Positions 45,803 to 54,965 of a stretch of DNA of 64,000 bases are shown piece after piece. The position numbers and the translations under genes were made by a program. The stretch comes from Saccharina japonica. Its lineage: Eukaryota; Sar; Phaeophyceae; Laminariales; Laminariaceae. The DNA lies in the NCBI GenBank assembly GCA_008828725.1, contig MEHQ01000005.1, positions 1-64,000 on the forward strand, in the 5' to 3' direction. Each line of letters opens with the position of its first letter. Positions within the stretch are counted from its first letter, which is position 1. The notes under the pieces are model-generated. The model made no database searches and had not been told where the DNA came from. It was given only the letters and a program-made list of their open reading frames with translations.

Positions 45803-48717
45803 CCTCTTGGTCGATCGGTGGCTTGTCGCCGTCGTAAGTCACAGCAGTGCAAAAAGCGGCTTATCGGATAATCGGGGTCAGTTGTTTTTGGCAAATCTGT
45901 TCCGGTATGTCTTTCCCCTGCCGTCACTTGTGGTCGCTCTATGTATGGCTGCCGCCGCGTTTTGAGTCACAGTAGTAGTACCTCGTAGTACAAAGCGCCG
46001 CGCCATTCATGGCTCTGCTGACGCCCGGCAAAAATCATGGCAAGGTTCCCACAGTACGGTAGAGGTGTACGCACCATGCTTTTTATTGCCTTCAGAGGGT
46101 GGTGTCACTTGAGGACCTCTATACTGTCTAAATACTATTGCTACTGTCAAAATACTATTGCTACTGTCTAAATACTATTGATACTGTCTCAATACTACGT
46201 ATTACTACTGTCTTCTAAATAGGTTTGCTACTGTCTGTTGCTACTCCCTATTGCTATTATGTACTGCTTGTTACTGGTGGCCATACTAACCAGTACCCAC
46301 GATGACCCCAAACACCAGGTATCCCCTATCCCCTATATGTCTACACGCCATATTTTAGTTCTGACCACTATGTATCACTATGCCCCTCCCGTATTATCTA
46401 CTTGGCTACTATCTGTCGCTACTGCAGTACCTTGACTCGGAGGACAGCACGAAGCCCATCTACCTCTACGTCAACTGCCCCGGAGGGTCGGTTATCGCCG
46501 GGCTGGCGATGTTCGACACGATGCAGCACATCCGCTCGGAGGTGGTGACCATCAACGTTGGCCTCGCGGCGTCGATGGCCTCCTTCATCCTTGCTGCGGG
46601 AGCCAAGGTGACCCCCCCCCTTCCCATCCTTCCTTCCCCTACCCCCCCAGGATGCAGCTCACCCTTCATGCGACTCGCTGAACACCTCACGGCGCCAGTA
46701 GTGCACTAAGCTTGATAGTGAATCTTCCCAAGGTTGCTATTTAGCACAAAGGGAATGATCGCATCACGTAGTGTGTGGTAAGGCATCCACGAGGCAGTTA
46801 CATAGTGCTCCTCCCATTGCTGTATCAGGAAGTGGCCACACCATAAATTAAATCAATTCATATGGAAGCTGTCATCCATATGCAAGTCCGCCTTACAAGC
46901 GGTTATTAGTAGGATGCAGCTCACCCTTCATGGGACTCGCCAACACCTCACGGCGCTTCGCGCTCGGTGCTAGCAATGTCTGCCTGATCGGTGAAAACCC
47001 GACATGCTCCGTCCTGGCAATGTAGGGATGCGAGGGTCTATGGTAATACGACTACGGCCGTGCACGAAAATGAAGTACACCCCCCCCCACTCCACCCTAG
47101 CATGGCTACTATCGAGAAGCCCATCGGTGTACCCTATTCATAGACATCCCACNNNNNNNNNNNNNNNNNNNNNNNNGGATACAGAAGAGAGGGTGACAGA
47201 GAGAGATAGTATTACGACTGCTTCTAAATCAGGTTTGGCTAGCGTCTGTTGCAACTGCCCTAATTGCTATTTATGTAACTGCTGTTACTGGTGCCATACT
47301 AAAGCGGTCAGTACCACGATGACCCAAACACACAGTATCGCTCTATCCCCTATATGTCTATCACGCCATAATTTTAGTTCTGACCCACTATGTATCCGAG
47401 CTATCCCCTCGCGTATTATCTACTGGCTACTGTCTGTCGCTACGCCAGTACCTCTTGACTTCGAGACAGAGCAACGAAAGCCCCATTCTACTCATCTACG
47501 ATCAACCTGCCCGGAGGTGACGGCTTATCGCCGGGCCTGCGATGTCGAGCACGATGCAGCACATCCGGTCGATGTTGGTATTGACCATCACCGTGGCCTC
47601 AGCCGGCGGCGTCGATGGCCTCCCATCCTGCTGAGCGGGAGGCCAAGGTGACCCCCCCCCCTTACGCCATCCTTCTCTTCCCTACCCCACCAGGATGCAG
47701 CCTCACCCTCACTGCGACTCCGCTGACACCGTCAAGCGGCGCCAGATAGTGGCAACCTAAGCTTAGATAGTGAATCTTCCCAGGTTGCTATATAGCACAA
47801 AAGGAATGGTCGCATCAACGTTAGTGTGTGGTAAGGCATGCCACGACGGCAGTTAGCTATAGGCCTAAACACTGAACGCGCATTGCTGGTATTGCAGATG
47901 ACAGTGGCCACACCCATAAATTAAATCAATTTCATATGGAAGCTGTCATCGACATAATGCAAGTTCCGCCTTACAAGCGGATTATTAGTAGGATGGCAGC
48001 TCATACCTTCATGGACTCGCCCAACACCCTCACGGCGGCTTCGCGTCGTGGCTAGCAAATGTCTGCCTGATCGATGGAAAACCCGACAAGTGCTCCGGTC
48101 CTGCAAATGTAAGGGATGCGAGGTCTATGGTAATAGCGACTCAAACGACGGCCGTGCCCAACGAAAATGAAGTCGCCCCCCAGCGCCCCCCCTTCCTTCC
48201 TTCTCCTCCCCCCCCCCACCCTCCCAAGAAGAGATAATGTCCATAGAGAAGTTTTTGGGGGGTGCAAGATAGAAGTAAAAATAAATGATAAAATTAAGGG
48301 AAAGGGTACGAGTACGAGCGCTAAGAAATAAGGCGAAGGAAGAAGAATACTTGATAGATAGGAATGAAAGCGCATTTGCGCGGCCCAATGGACTATTACG
48401 GAGGACCATAGTTGGGCTAGCAGGTAACCACGAAACTTGTTAGCGTCAAGGTCACGAGTTCGAGCCCCCCCCGTGTGCATGCCCGTAGGGACTTTTTCTC
48501 GCAAAAAATCCTGACTAGCTGAAAGCGCGAGAGCGTGAGTTAGCAAAATTCGATGAAAATCGACGAGCGTTGGGAAGGCTGAACACTCTGCGCGATGAAA
48601 AATCAAGGCAAGAACCGTAGTGGGGGAGGAGGGAGAGGAGCCTACTTTGTGACCTCGGATCTGAGTTACGACTAGGGAGGGAGAAAGACGGAAGTGCGAA
48701 GATAATGAATGGGATGG

Positions 48718-48748
<31 letters not shown>

Positions 48749-50416
48749 GTAAATAAGACAAAATATTGTTGTAAAAATAGGTTAATATATAGGTTTTTGT
48801 GTGTATCGTAGGTCCTATTTACTAGTGTTTACTATGGTCCCCCGTAATACTCGATAAAGCTGAAACTGCGATTTCGTGTTCGTAGGGGACCTGGCACCTG
48901 CCAGAAGGAAGAAATAGGCTTTTACCAGTAGCTAGGAGGAGCACATGTGCGCCCTTGTGGCAAAGCAATAGAGAGTAGAAGTCACACAGTGGAATCATGT
49001 GAAATGTTCAAGGATCAACGGGATGGATGCATTAGAGGACGAGGAGGAGGAGACGAGGAATTTAGATGAATGCGACGTGGAGAAGTTTGGTACATTTGAT
49101 AGTACCGAGGGAACGATCGCTATCCTAGGAGATGCAGATGGTGGCTACACACGGCGAAACAGGAAGGGGATAATATACTCTTAAAGCAAGAATATTCTAT
49201 GCGAATATATGGAAAATGCGTACCGTAGTGAGCGCCCAAATGTGGAGGTGTCTCTATTAGGAATGGGAACGGAGCGTCGTCTCGGACGGGATGCATGGTC
49301 AATGGTCAAATGACTAAAGGCAACACAACAAATGAGTACCCCCTCCACCGCTCCCCCCCCTTAGGGATGCGAGGGTCTATGGTCATACGACTACGGCCAT
49401 GCACGACATGGGCACCCTCCCCCTCCCCGCCCCCCCCCCGCTGGAAATTCCTTTTTGTCCCCCTTTTTTTTTTTTTTTTTTTCTTTTTCTTTACGCGCAC
49501 CCTGTTGTCGTCTCTTACGCCACACAAATCTGACATCGTGCTCGTGTTTTGACCGACCCCGCAGGGAAAGCGCATGGCGCTACCGCACTCCCGGGTGATG
49601 ATTCACCAGCCCCCCCCCCCCCCCAAGCAAATCGCCCACGTACCTCTCGGTGCACAGCCAGAGCCCTCTCCAGCAGCCTCACGGCTTCGGTGTGGCACCA
49701 CCGGTAGCACGGTTCCCCATCCCCGTTAGGGATGCCGTTCGCCGCCGCCTCGCCGCCGTCGCCCACCCCGTGTGTGGAAGAGGAAGGGCTCACCCTCTCC
49801 CATTGCCACTTGTCGTCGTAAGACCTCCCCGTCGCCTTGACGCTGGCAGGGCTCTTAGAGGCCGCCGGCCCAGTCTTAAGCAGCAGCAGCGCCAGGTTGT
49901 GGCTGCCATTTTTTTTCCCATTTATTTTTTTGGGAATCGTTGTTGTTGCCATCATCAGGGGTTTCACGTTGTTGGAGGGGGTGGGGTAACGGTGTTTGTT
50001 TCATCGTTGCACTGGTACCATAAGTTGGATTTTAGGCGCAGTTCATCGTTGCACTCGCCTTTTTTTTCTGTTCCAGGGTTAATCGGTGTCCGAACAAACC
50101 GCGGCTGTACGTAGAGCAAGGTTGGATGCTTCCACGCGGCGGACCAACAGTCCGAGGCTTGTTGATAATCGGGCAGTGCGACATTGGGGTGGGGTGGTCT
50201 CCATTTTTGGTGTTGTCACTTCTCCACCATGCCTTTTTTTTTTTTCTTTTTTTGCGCATTGAGGGTCTGTTGGCCACGGTTTTACTCCCTCGCGCCTACG
50301 AAAATTACGCTCCGATATCAACCGTGTGCATCGCATCCCCTCGGGAGAGAGGGTACGTATCAATAGCGTGGTCTCCATGCGGCGGCCGACGCAATCAATC
50401 AAGTTGCCCTCACCTC

Positions 50417-50457
<41 letters not shown>

Positions 50458-52006
50458 GGGGGTTTGGCGCCCCCCCCCCCCCCGGGGGGGTTTGGCGCCC
50501 CCCCCCCCCCCGGGGGGGTTTGGCGCCCCCCCCCCCCCCGGGGGGGTTTGGCGCCCCCCCCCCCCCCGGGGGGGTTTGGCGCCCCCCCCCCCCCCGGGGG
50601 GGTTTGGCGCCCCCCCCCCCCCCGGGGGGGGGGGGGGGGTCCCCCCCCCCCCCTCGGTTGGGTTGTGCCGCCCTCTCCCTCCCTTGCCGCGTGAACAGAT
50701 CGAGGCGGCCCAGATCATGCGTATCCGCGACAACATCGTACGCATGTACGCCATGATGACGGGCCAAACACAGGAGCAGATCACCATTGTGAGAAAACGC
50801 GTTGTTTTTTTTTTTCTCCAGCTTCCCGCGATCAACCACTCGGAGCGCTATGTGCAGTATCGTAGGTTATTTCTTTTTGAGGAATGTGATTGGCCCGATA
50901 CACAGGAGCAGATCAGATCGCCATCGTAAGACCGTGTTTTTTTTAATAATATTTTCCCGACAACCACGCGGCGCGCGCACGCGCCCGCGCTTGTTTTTTT
51001 TTTTTTGTTTCCGAGAAATGTGATTGGCCCGAGTTTGCAGGACTGCCCGTTACAGTTGTATACTGGTAGTAAGACCAGAGGAGTTGCAACCGAAAAAAAA
51101 CTTAGCCGTTGGATGCACTCGTAAACAGGTTGTGAAAAGTTGCCGTGTTTCAACCTGTTTTGTTTTCAAGTCCACGGCCGGATTGGTGCATGGAGAGCTT
51201 TAAGTTTACCGCACTTCCACAGCAGTGCACGTTCGTTGCGCTGGCTACGTTTTGTTTTTTCATTTCCAGCGATGTTTGTGTCTATTTTGGCTAATGAGAC
51301 GTGCTTTTTCGGACGGTGTTTCAAACGAGAGAAGAAACCTTTTCTTTTGTTGCATAGAGTTGGTCAACTTGCGTTTTTTTTTTTTTTTTTTTTTAAATCC
51401 TCCGGCGGATGGGTAAAAATAAAGCTTACGAACTTGCATGCTCAAACATGCGTTCGTGGTGAATCCTCGTGCAACCCCTTGGTATTATTTTTTGCAAATG
51501 TATTAAAAATACGTATATATATGCACACACACATATACGCCCTGAGTTCCACAGCTTCAGATTGTGCTCCCCTCAGCAAGGGATACCTATATATGATATC
51601 CTGCATGAGGCGGCCATACAAAACCCGTACGAGTGCGCGCCATCGAAGTGTCACACACAGCTTCGCAAAAATACGAGTTTCGACGAACCAATATCCCATC
51701 ACAGCTGATATGTCGTTTCTGAAGTTTCAATTTTGAAAAAATATTTCTCTCTTGTGGTTGATCAACTTGCATGCTCCCCAAACCCGCGATATTGTAGAAC
51801 CTTGACCACGTTTACCCCGTGACCTCTCTTAATGCGAACGTTTCCCTCGCCCCCTCTCCCCTGTCTCCGTGCTCCTTTTTTTTTTTTTTTTTTTTTTTTT
51901 TGTTCAGGACCTTGACCGTGATAACTTCATGTCGGCCCAGGCGGCAAAGGAGTACGGCCTCGTAGACAACGTAATAAAGCTGTCCAAGAAGTCGAACCCG
52001 AAATAG
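40030..52006 (+). CDS. clpP: Plastid-targeted ClpP, ATP-dependent protease subunit
   Basis: Six exons: 40030-40242, 44712-44846, 46428-46607, 49565-about 49609, 50699-50788 and 51908-52006, all phase 0 with AG/GT borders. The product begins [20 protein letters not shown], a signal peptide ending at a heterokont-type A-F-F plastid motif. The mature start [20 protein letters not shown] is of cyanobacterial/plastid ClpP type. Catalytic Ser lies in GLAASMASF (exon 3), His in MIHQP (exon 4) and Asp in [20 protein letters not shown] (exon 6). ClpP forms double heptameric rings that degrade proteins fed by Hsp100 (ClpC) chaperones in the stroma. The loop normally following HQP (x-G-G-x-x-G-Q-A-x-D) is not found: exon 4 runs into C15 and exon 5 restarts at [20 protein letters not shown]. 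So about 11 residues are missing, either in an unseen microexon or lost by error or mutation. Confidence 0.92.
41500..41727 (-). CDS. Terminal exon of an unrecognised minus-strand gene
   Basis: On the minus strand, after an AG at 41728 (or ACAG at 41718), one frame encodes [20 protein letters not shown], then [20 protein letters not shown]. It ends in an acidic Ser/Asp tail ([18 protein letters not shown]) and TAG. The change from globular-looking sequence to a phospho-acceptor-like tail and the clean stop look like a real C-terminus, nested antisense in clpP intron 1. No family was recognised and upstream exons were not found. Confidence 0.4.
   Translation of the reverse strand, partial: TSTGGDPCGEVSAAATSAKKNELLAGGEILLGVPPKVRKDAPPAESACETGQDSSSDSDGSAGSRSDSSSSSSSK
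43366..43565 (+). mobile_element. SINE, 5'-truncated
   Basis: GAATGGAATCCGACGCAAGT, GTCGACGAGGGAAGAAAGTG, TTCTCGCGATTAAAATGCAA, GGATCTGAGTTACGACCAGG, AATAAATGGGATGG and an A-rich tail (AAAATAAAAATAAAAATG). Confidence 0.65.
43839..44451. mobile_element. 613-bp fold-back element flanked by TTAA
   Basis: Two arms meet with almost no spacer near 44113 (GGCACTAATCCTAGATTAGTGCC). The left arm is 275 bp. The right arm is 338 bp because a segment of about 63 bp (TTTTAGAGGCAATTTTCGTG ... AGACACAAATG) is duplicated in it. Ends are GGGGCCCCTTCGGTCATGAT and its inverse. TTAA is present at 43835-43838 and 44452-44455. TTAA duplications are typical of piggyBac-type elements, which is inference here. No coding capacity. 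Confidence 0.75.
44712..44846 (+). CDS. clpP: clpP exon 2
   Basis: 45 codons: [20 protein letters not shown], then [20 protein letters not shown] and IGVML. Acceptor TTTTTTCTATAAG, donor ATGTTG|GTAAGT. It contains the N-terminal ClpP strand and helix with the conserved RERIIFLG. Confidence 0.9.
44950..45480. repeat. clpP intron 2 repeats
   Basis: Four to five diverged segments reading GGTTTTTGGGTCCATCGTGG, GTTCTGATTAC, then a CCCGTAATATGTAT-like stretch. A roughly 90-bp TTAACCC-type MITE lies at about 45075-45163. Similar fragments are near 43110-43260, 46290-46390 and 53375-53490. Confidence 0.5.
45481..46427. repeat. clpP intron 2, simple repeats
   Basis: (CTG)n at about 45768-45800. CTACTGTCTAAATACTATTG tandem at about 46120-46200. 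No exon. Confidence 0.5.
46428..46607 (+). CDS. clpP: clpP exon 3 (catalytic Ser)
   Basis: 60 codons: [60 protein letters not shown]. The AASM serine is the nucleophile. Donor GCCAAG|GTGACC is followed by a C run. Confidence 0.92.
46740..47097 (+). repeat. Poly(C)-ended repeat, long form
   Basis: Carries the upstream blocks AATGATCGCATCACGTAGTG, CCACGAGGCAGTTACATAGT and CATATGCAAGTCCGCCTTAC, then AACACCTCACGGCGCTTCGC and the right module ending AAGTACACCCCCCCCC. It matches 18855-19200, so the long form is a true dispersed repeat. Confidence 0.65.
47153..47176. other. Assembly gap (24 N)
   Basis: A run of undetermined bases. Confidence 1.
47177..48190 (+). pseudogene. Noisy duplicate of 46.2-47.1 kb, likely assembly artefact
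   Basis: Follows the order of 46200-47097 throughout (intron end, clpP exon 3, long poly(C)-ended repeat) but with scattered single-base insertions, deletions and substitutions every 10-20 bases. In the exon copy the CAGTACCT start, the CCCGGAGG block, GATGCAGCACATCCG and GCCAAGGTGACCC remain recognisable, but the frame is broken many times. The errors fall equally on exon, intron and repeat. This fits an unpolished read used to fill next to the gap better than a decayed pseudogene. Confidence 0.75.
48411..48850 (+). mobile_element. SINE with A30 tail and adjacent MITE family T
   Basis: The tRNA-like head has an A box (GGGCTAGCAGGTAACC) and a B box (GAGTTCGAGCCCCC). The body ends GAATGGGATGG with an uninterrupted A run at about 48718-48746. 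A family T remnant (TTTTTGTGTGTATCGTAGGT, TACTATGGTCCCCCGTAATA) follows, and its other half (TTACGGAGGACCATAG) lies just before the SINE. So the SINE probably inserted into the MITE. Confidence 0.7.
48851..49440 (+). repeat. Poly(C)-ended repeat, long form with both modules
   Basis: 49130-49440 repeats the order seen at 6850-7190: CTAGGAGATGCAGATGGTGG, GCGCCCAAATGTGGAGGTGT, left module to GAGTACCCCCTCC, then right module to GGGCACCCTCC. 48851-49129 holds nothing recognised. Confidence 0.6.
49565..49609 (+). CDS. clpP: clpP exon 4 (catalytic His), 3' end unresolved
   Basis: After [24 protein letters not shown], then C15 (Pro codons). The His of MIHQP is the catalytic base. Reading on gives [10 protein letters not shown] before GTACCT, which does not resemble the conserved Gly-Gly ... 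Gly-Gln-Ala loop, so the true exon end cannot be fixed. Confidence 0.75.
49644..49902 (-). CDS. Antisense exon with kinesin-light-chain-like TPR
   Basis: The minus-strand exon runs from an acceptor ATGGCAG| at 49903 to a donor CGAGAG|GTACGT at 49643. It encodes [20 protein letters not shown], then a divergent linker, then [15 protein letters not shown]. The two ends match the two helices of TPR repeats of the NLALLL...A..LLERAL type; the middle is an insertion or low-conservation linker. No neighbouring TPR exon was found on this strand, so it is a gene fragment or one exon of an incomplete gene. It starts 20 bases beyond the C15 run of clpP exon 4. Confidence 0.45.
50417..50655. repeat. C-run and 28-bp C14-G7-TTTGGCG array
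   Basis: After a run of about 39 C, TTTGGCG occurs at 50463, 50491, 50519, 50547, 50575 and 50603, a strict 28-bp period. Copies are separated by C14-15 and G7. The block ends in C14, G17 and C14. All forward frames stay open through it, giving Pro/Gly-rich translations, and the longest + frame reads straight into clpP exon 5. Confidence 0.85.
50699..50788 (+). CDS. clpP: clpP exon 5
   Basis: 30 codons: [20 protein letters not shown], then [10 protein letters not shown]. Acceptor GCGTGAACAG, donor ACCATT|GTGAGA. It corresponds to the ClpP handle-helix region. Confidence 0.88.
50768..51031. repeat. Tandem duplication of the exon 5 end and donor
   Basis: ACACAGGAGCAGATCACCAT with GTGAGA (50768 onward) recurs at about 50900 as ACACAGGAGCAGATCAGATC with GCCATCGTAAGA. 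GGAATGTGATTGGCCCGAT (about 50880) recurs as GAAATGTGATTGGCCCGAG (about 51014). The unit is roughly 130 bp. The second copy holds a donor-like site but lacks the rest of the exon. Confidence 0.65.
51908..52006 (+). CDS. clpP: clpP exon 6 (catalytic Asp and C-terminus)
   Basis: Follows a long T run and TTCAG. Encodes [32 protein letters not shown] and TAG. No C-terminal extension is seen. Confidence 0.92.
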   Translation, partial: DLDRDNFMSAQAAKEYGLVDNVIKLSKKSNPK

Positions 52007-53092
52007 ACAAACAAAAGTCTCCTTTTCGCTTTTTTATTTTTTTTCCCCGAAGTAGATCCTTTTACCGGACAGCAGGTATGTATGGTCACTGACTGCTGCT
52101 GTGATGATGAGGAGGATCTTGGCGACACAGCAGCAGTGGCAAGTCTCTCCGTGATCTTGTAGTCGGAGACATGGCAGTGGTGGTACAGCAGTAGTCGCGC
52201 AGAGTCCCTGCTATATATCGTAGTGTTGTCATGTTTTCGTTTTTGGAGGCATCACAGTGGAGGAGGCCGCGCGCTGGGTTCTCTCTCTCTTTTCCCTTTG
52301 CCGCTTTTTTTTTTTTGCTGTTTTCTCCGCGGAGTAGCTGTGCACGGTGAAAACCACACAAGAGGTGTGTGCCATACATGTCGTTTTGGGGTATAGCCAG
52401 GCTGGGTATAGCAGGACTTTTGTTTTTCTCGCTGAAATATTCTCTTCCACTCCAAAGTTCCTGGGGAGCGAGCCTGCATGGCTGTCCTGTGACCCCGAAC
52501 TTCGTTTCTGGCGATGATTTAATGGGATGACAATTTCAAAGACGAATGCTACGTACGGTAGAGGGTGGTTGGTCACTTGAGCAGCGCTCTGTACTCATGC
52601 ATAGTAAAAGTAAAAAAATACTGATTTTGGTGGAAAAAAATAAAGGTGCTATACATCATTACCCAATGAGCAGCAATACCATGTCCTAGGTATACAAAAA
52701 AAAAATCAACACAAGATGCGAAATTCCGACGATTTTTGGTTAAGGTAAGAAGCCCCGGTCATTCAGACAAAAAAAAAAAACAGCCGAAAAGTGCTATTCA
52801 TACGCACCTCTATCGTAGCATGCTTATTTATCAACAAGTGGCAAAGTCGGCACGCTGGGCTCGCCAGGCGCCTTTTTTTGGCAGCTGCTCTCCGCAGGAG
52901 GAGGAGGAGGCAGCGACCAAACTAGCGCATGCGCACAACAAGAACTGCCATGTTCTTGTGTCGTTGGAGACACAGGTAGCAGTGAGTGTGGCTTGGCTGT
53001 CTGTCGCGCGCTGGACTCGCTTGGCTTATTTTTTCTCAACAGTTGACTCGCAGGATGGAGGGGAGGGCATGGCGCATGTGTGGCGGGCGGGG

Positions 53093-53148
<56 letters not shown>

Positions 53149-53509
53149 GGGGTCAGCTTCTGCCAGCGGTCGAACGGTGTTTGCTTCGTGAGCTCGCGCA
53201 TCGTTCGTGGGAGGGCGTTGCGTCGGCTATTTATTGTACGTGCTTAGCTCTGTAGTTTTGCACAAACGAGATGTGGCGTTTCTCTTGTAGGCGTGGACTC
53301 TCTATTAAAACTCTTTTTAACACGGGATTTTTTCTTCCTTGTGCGGTTTTGCTATTGCTACTGCTACGAGGGGCTATATATGGCGATCAGAACCCACGAT
53401 TGAACCATAACTACTATATCCCCGTATTATATGTTGACACACCATTTTTGGTTCTGATTACAGTAGTATGTTCCCCCGTATTGTTGCTACTTTTTTCTCT
53501 TTTTCTTCC
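52007..53509. other. Intergenic, includes long G run
   Basis: A nearly pure G run spans about 53087-53147. 52690-52830 resembles the end of MITE family A (CACCTCTATCGTAGCATGC). No gene recognised. Confidence 0.45.
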
Positions 53510-53867
53510 CCCCCCCCCCGTCTCATTTATTGTCTTCGCCCTTCTTTTATCTCTCCCTCTCACTAATAGTGGTAACTCAGATCCGTGGTATGATACACTT
53601 AGTAGGCTCCTCTCCCCCCTCCCCACCACGGCACGTGCCATGCATTTTTATCGCGATGAGGTTTCAGCACTTTCTTCCCTCGTCGACTCGCATCGAATTG
53701 TGCCTACCCGACCCACGTTATAATATGAATAGGCGCTCTCGACAGCAGTTAGTTGGTGTCATTTTGAAAGTACAAATCTCCGTACGGAGACTCGAACCCC
53801 CGATATGAACCTTAGCTGTCTTTGTGGTTTACTGCTAGACCACTTCGTAGACCACCGGGGCGACCGG
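53510..53867 (-). mobile_element. tRNA-derived SINE with intact head
   Basis: Reverse-complemented, the head reads CCGGTCGCCCCGGTGGTCTA, GTGGTCTAGCAGTAAACC (A-box-like), then GGGGGTTCGAGTCTCC, a near-perfect tRNA T-loop/B box. The body and tail match the family. No acceptor stem pairs with the 3' side, so this is not a tRNA gene. Confidence 0.7.
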
Positions 53868-54479
53868 CTACAATGACCCCGTAATTACCACTGCCAGGTT
53901 TTATAGGCCAATCGCGCGAGTGGATATGTACCCCACAAAAAAAAACAGAGACTATACCTCGTAACTACGAAGTGATTTTTCTGTACCTCACAAAAAAAAA
54001 CGGACTTTTTGTGATTTTTTTTTGTTGGTGCAACCAACGTAACTAACGATCCTGTATATGGCGGTGCATCTCGCAAAATGGAAGACCAAAAACCTTAATC
54101 CATATACACACGTCGTACGTACTGCACATTAACAGGTACGAACCGTAGCCACTTGCGCGAGCTAAAAAAATAAACGAGATTCGAAAAGTGAACCTTGTAG
54201 GTACCGAAATTGGTGTTGTTTTCGTCTCTTTCTTGTCGAGAGATGGATGCGTGATTGGACAATCGGCGGACAGAAAACGATTTTCGAATTTTAGAAGAGG
54301 AGTAATTATTCTGCGAAAACTAAACGCCTCGCGCACATTCCTCATTCCTCTCAGTATGAATGGCGGAATCCTTCGCGCACGGCGGTCAGGTTTCGACCGA
54401 GGTATTCCTCAACAACCCCAAATACCCCAGACGTGCCTGTTTTCACATGCAGCGTTGGGGCACCGTTGAGAGTCTATTA
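53868..54479. other. Intergenic, nothing recognised
   Basis: Mixed sequence; CCTCACAAAAAAAAAC occurs twice near 53930-54000. Confidence 0.35.
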
Positions 54480-54965
54480 CCGCACGAGTGGTCCCCTCTA
54501 TAGTGCCGGTTGCTTGTCCGCTATATAGTGCCTGTGACATCGCTTGGCACAGATGGGATTTACCAGCCAACGTGGCAAGTGTGCGGAGTATCTAGTGCCG
54601 GTTTCCGCTGTATATAGTGCCGGTATTTTTGGCTGGCGCATACCGGCACTATTAGAGGGACCGGCAATATTATACCTACAATAGATAGTGTGCGGAATAG
54701 TGCCGGTTGCCGCTATAGTGCCGGTATTTTTGGCTGGTTCATACCGGCACTATACAGGGACCGGCACTATTATACTTACAGTAGATAGTTTGCGGAATAG
54801 TGCCGGTTGCCGCTATAGTGCCGGTATTTTTGGCTGGCGCATACCGGCACTATTAGAGGGACCGGCACTATCATACCTACAGTAGATAGTGTGCGGAATA
54901 GTGCCGGTTGCCGCTATAGTGCCGGTATATATGGCTGGCGCATATACCGGCACTATAAAGGACGG
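54480..54965. repeat. 100-bp tandem repeat with CCGGCACTAT palindromes
   Basis: TGCGGAATAGTGCCGGTTGC starts copies at about 54691, 54791 and 54892, with a diverged copy before them. Each unit contains ATAGTGCCGGTAT and its inverse ATACCGGCACTAT and can form a hairpin. Dispersed single copies lie at 40785-40925 and, inverted, at 60525-60725. Confidence 0.75.

Noticed and set aside
47440..47660. clpP exon 3 pseudogene by gene duplication
   Set aside because: Indels are spread evenly over exon, intron and repeat, and the copy starts right at an N gap. Unpolished sequence explains it better.
50126..50929. Proline/glycine-rich (formin FH1-like) protein from the C/G array
   Set aside because: Openness follows from homopolymers without stop codons; all forward frames are open. 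Only the clpP exon 5 part is real coding.
53780..53867. tRNA gene (good B box GGGGGTTCGAGTCTCC and an A-box-like segment)
   Set aside because: No acceptor-stem pairing with a proper 3' end, and the segment is the head of a dispersed SINE seen at several other sites.
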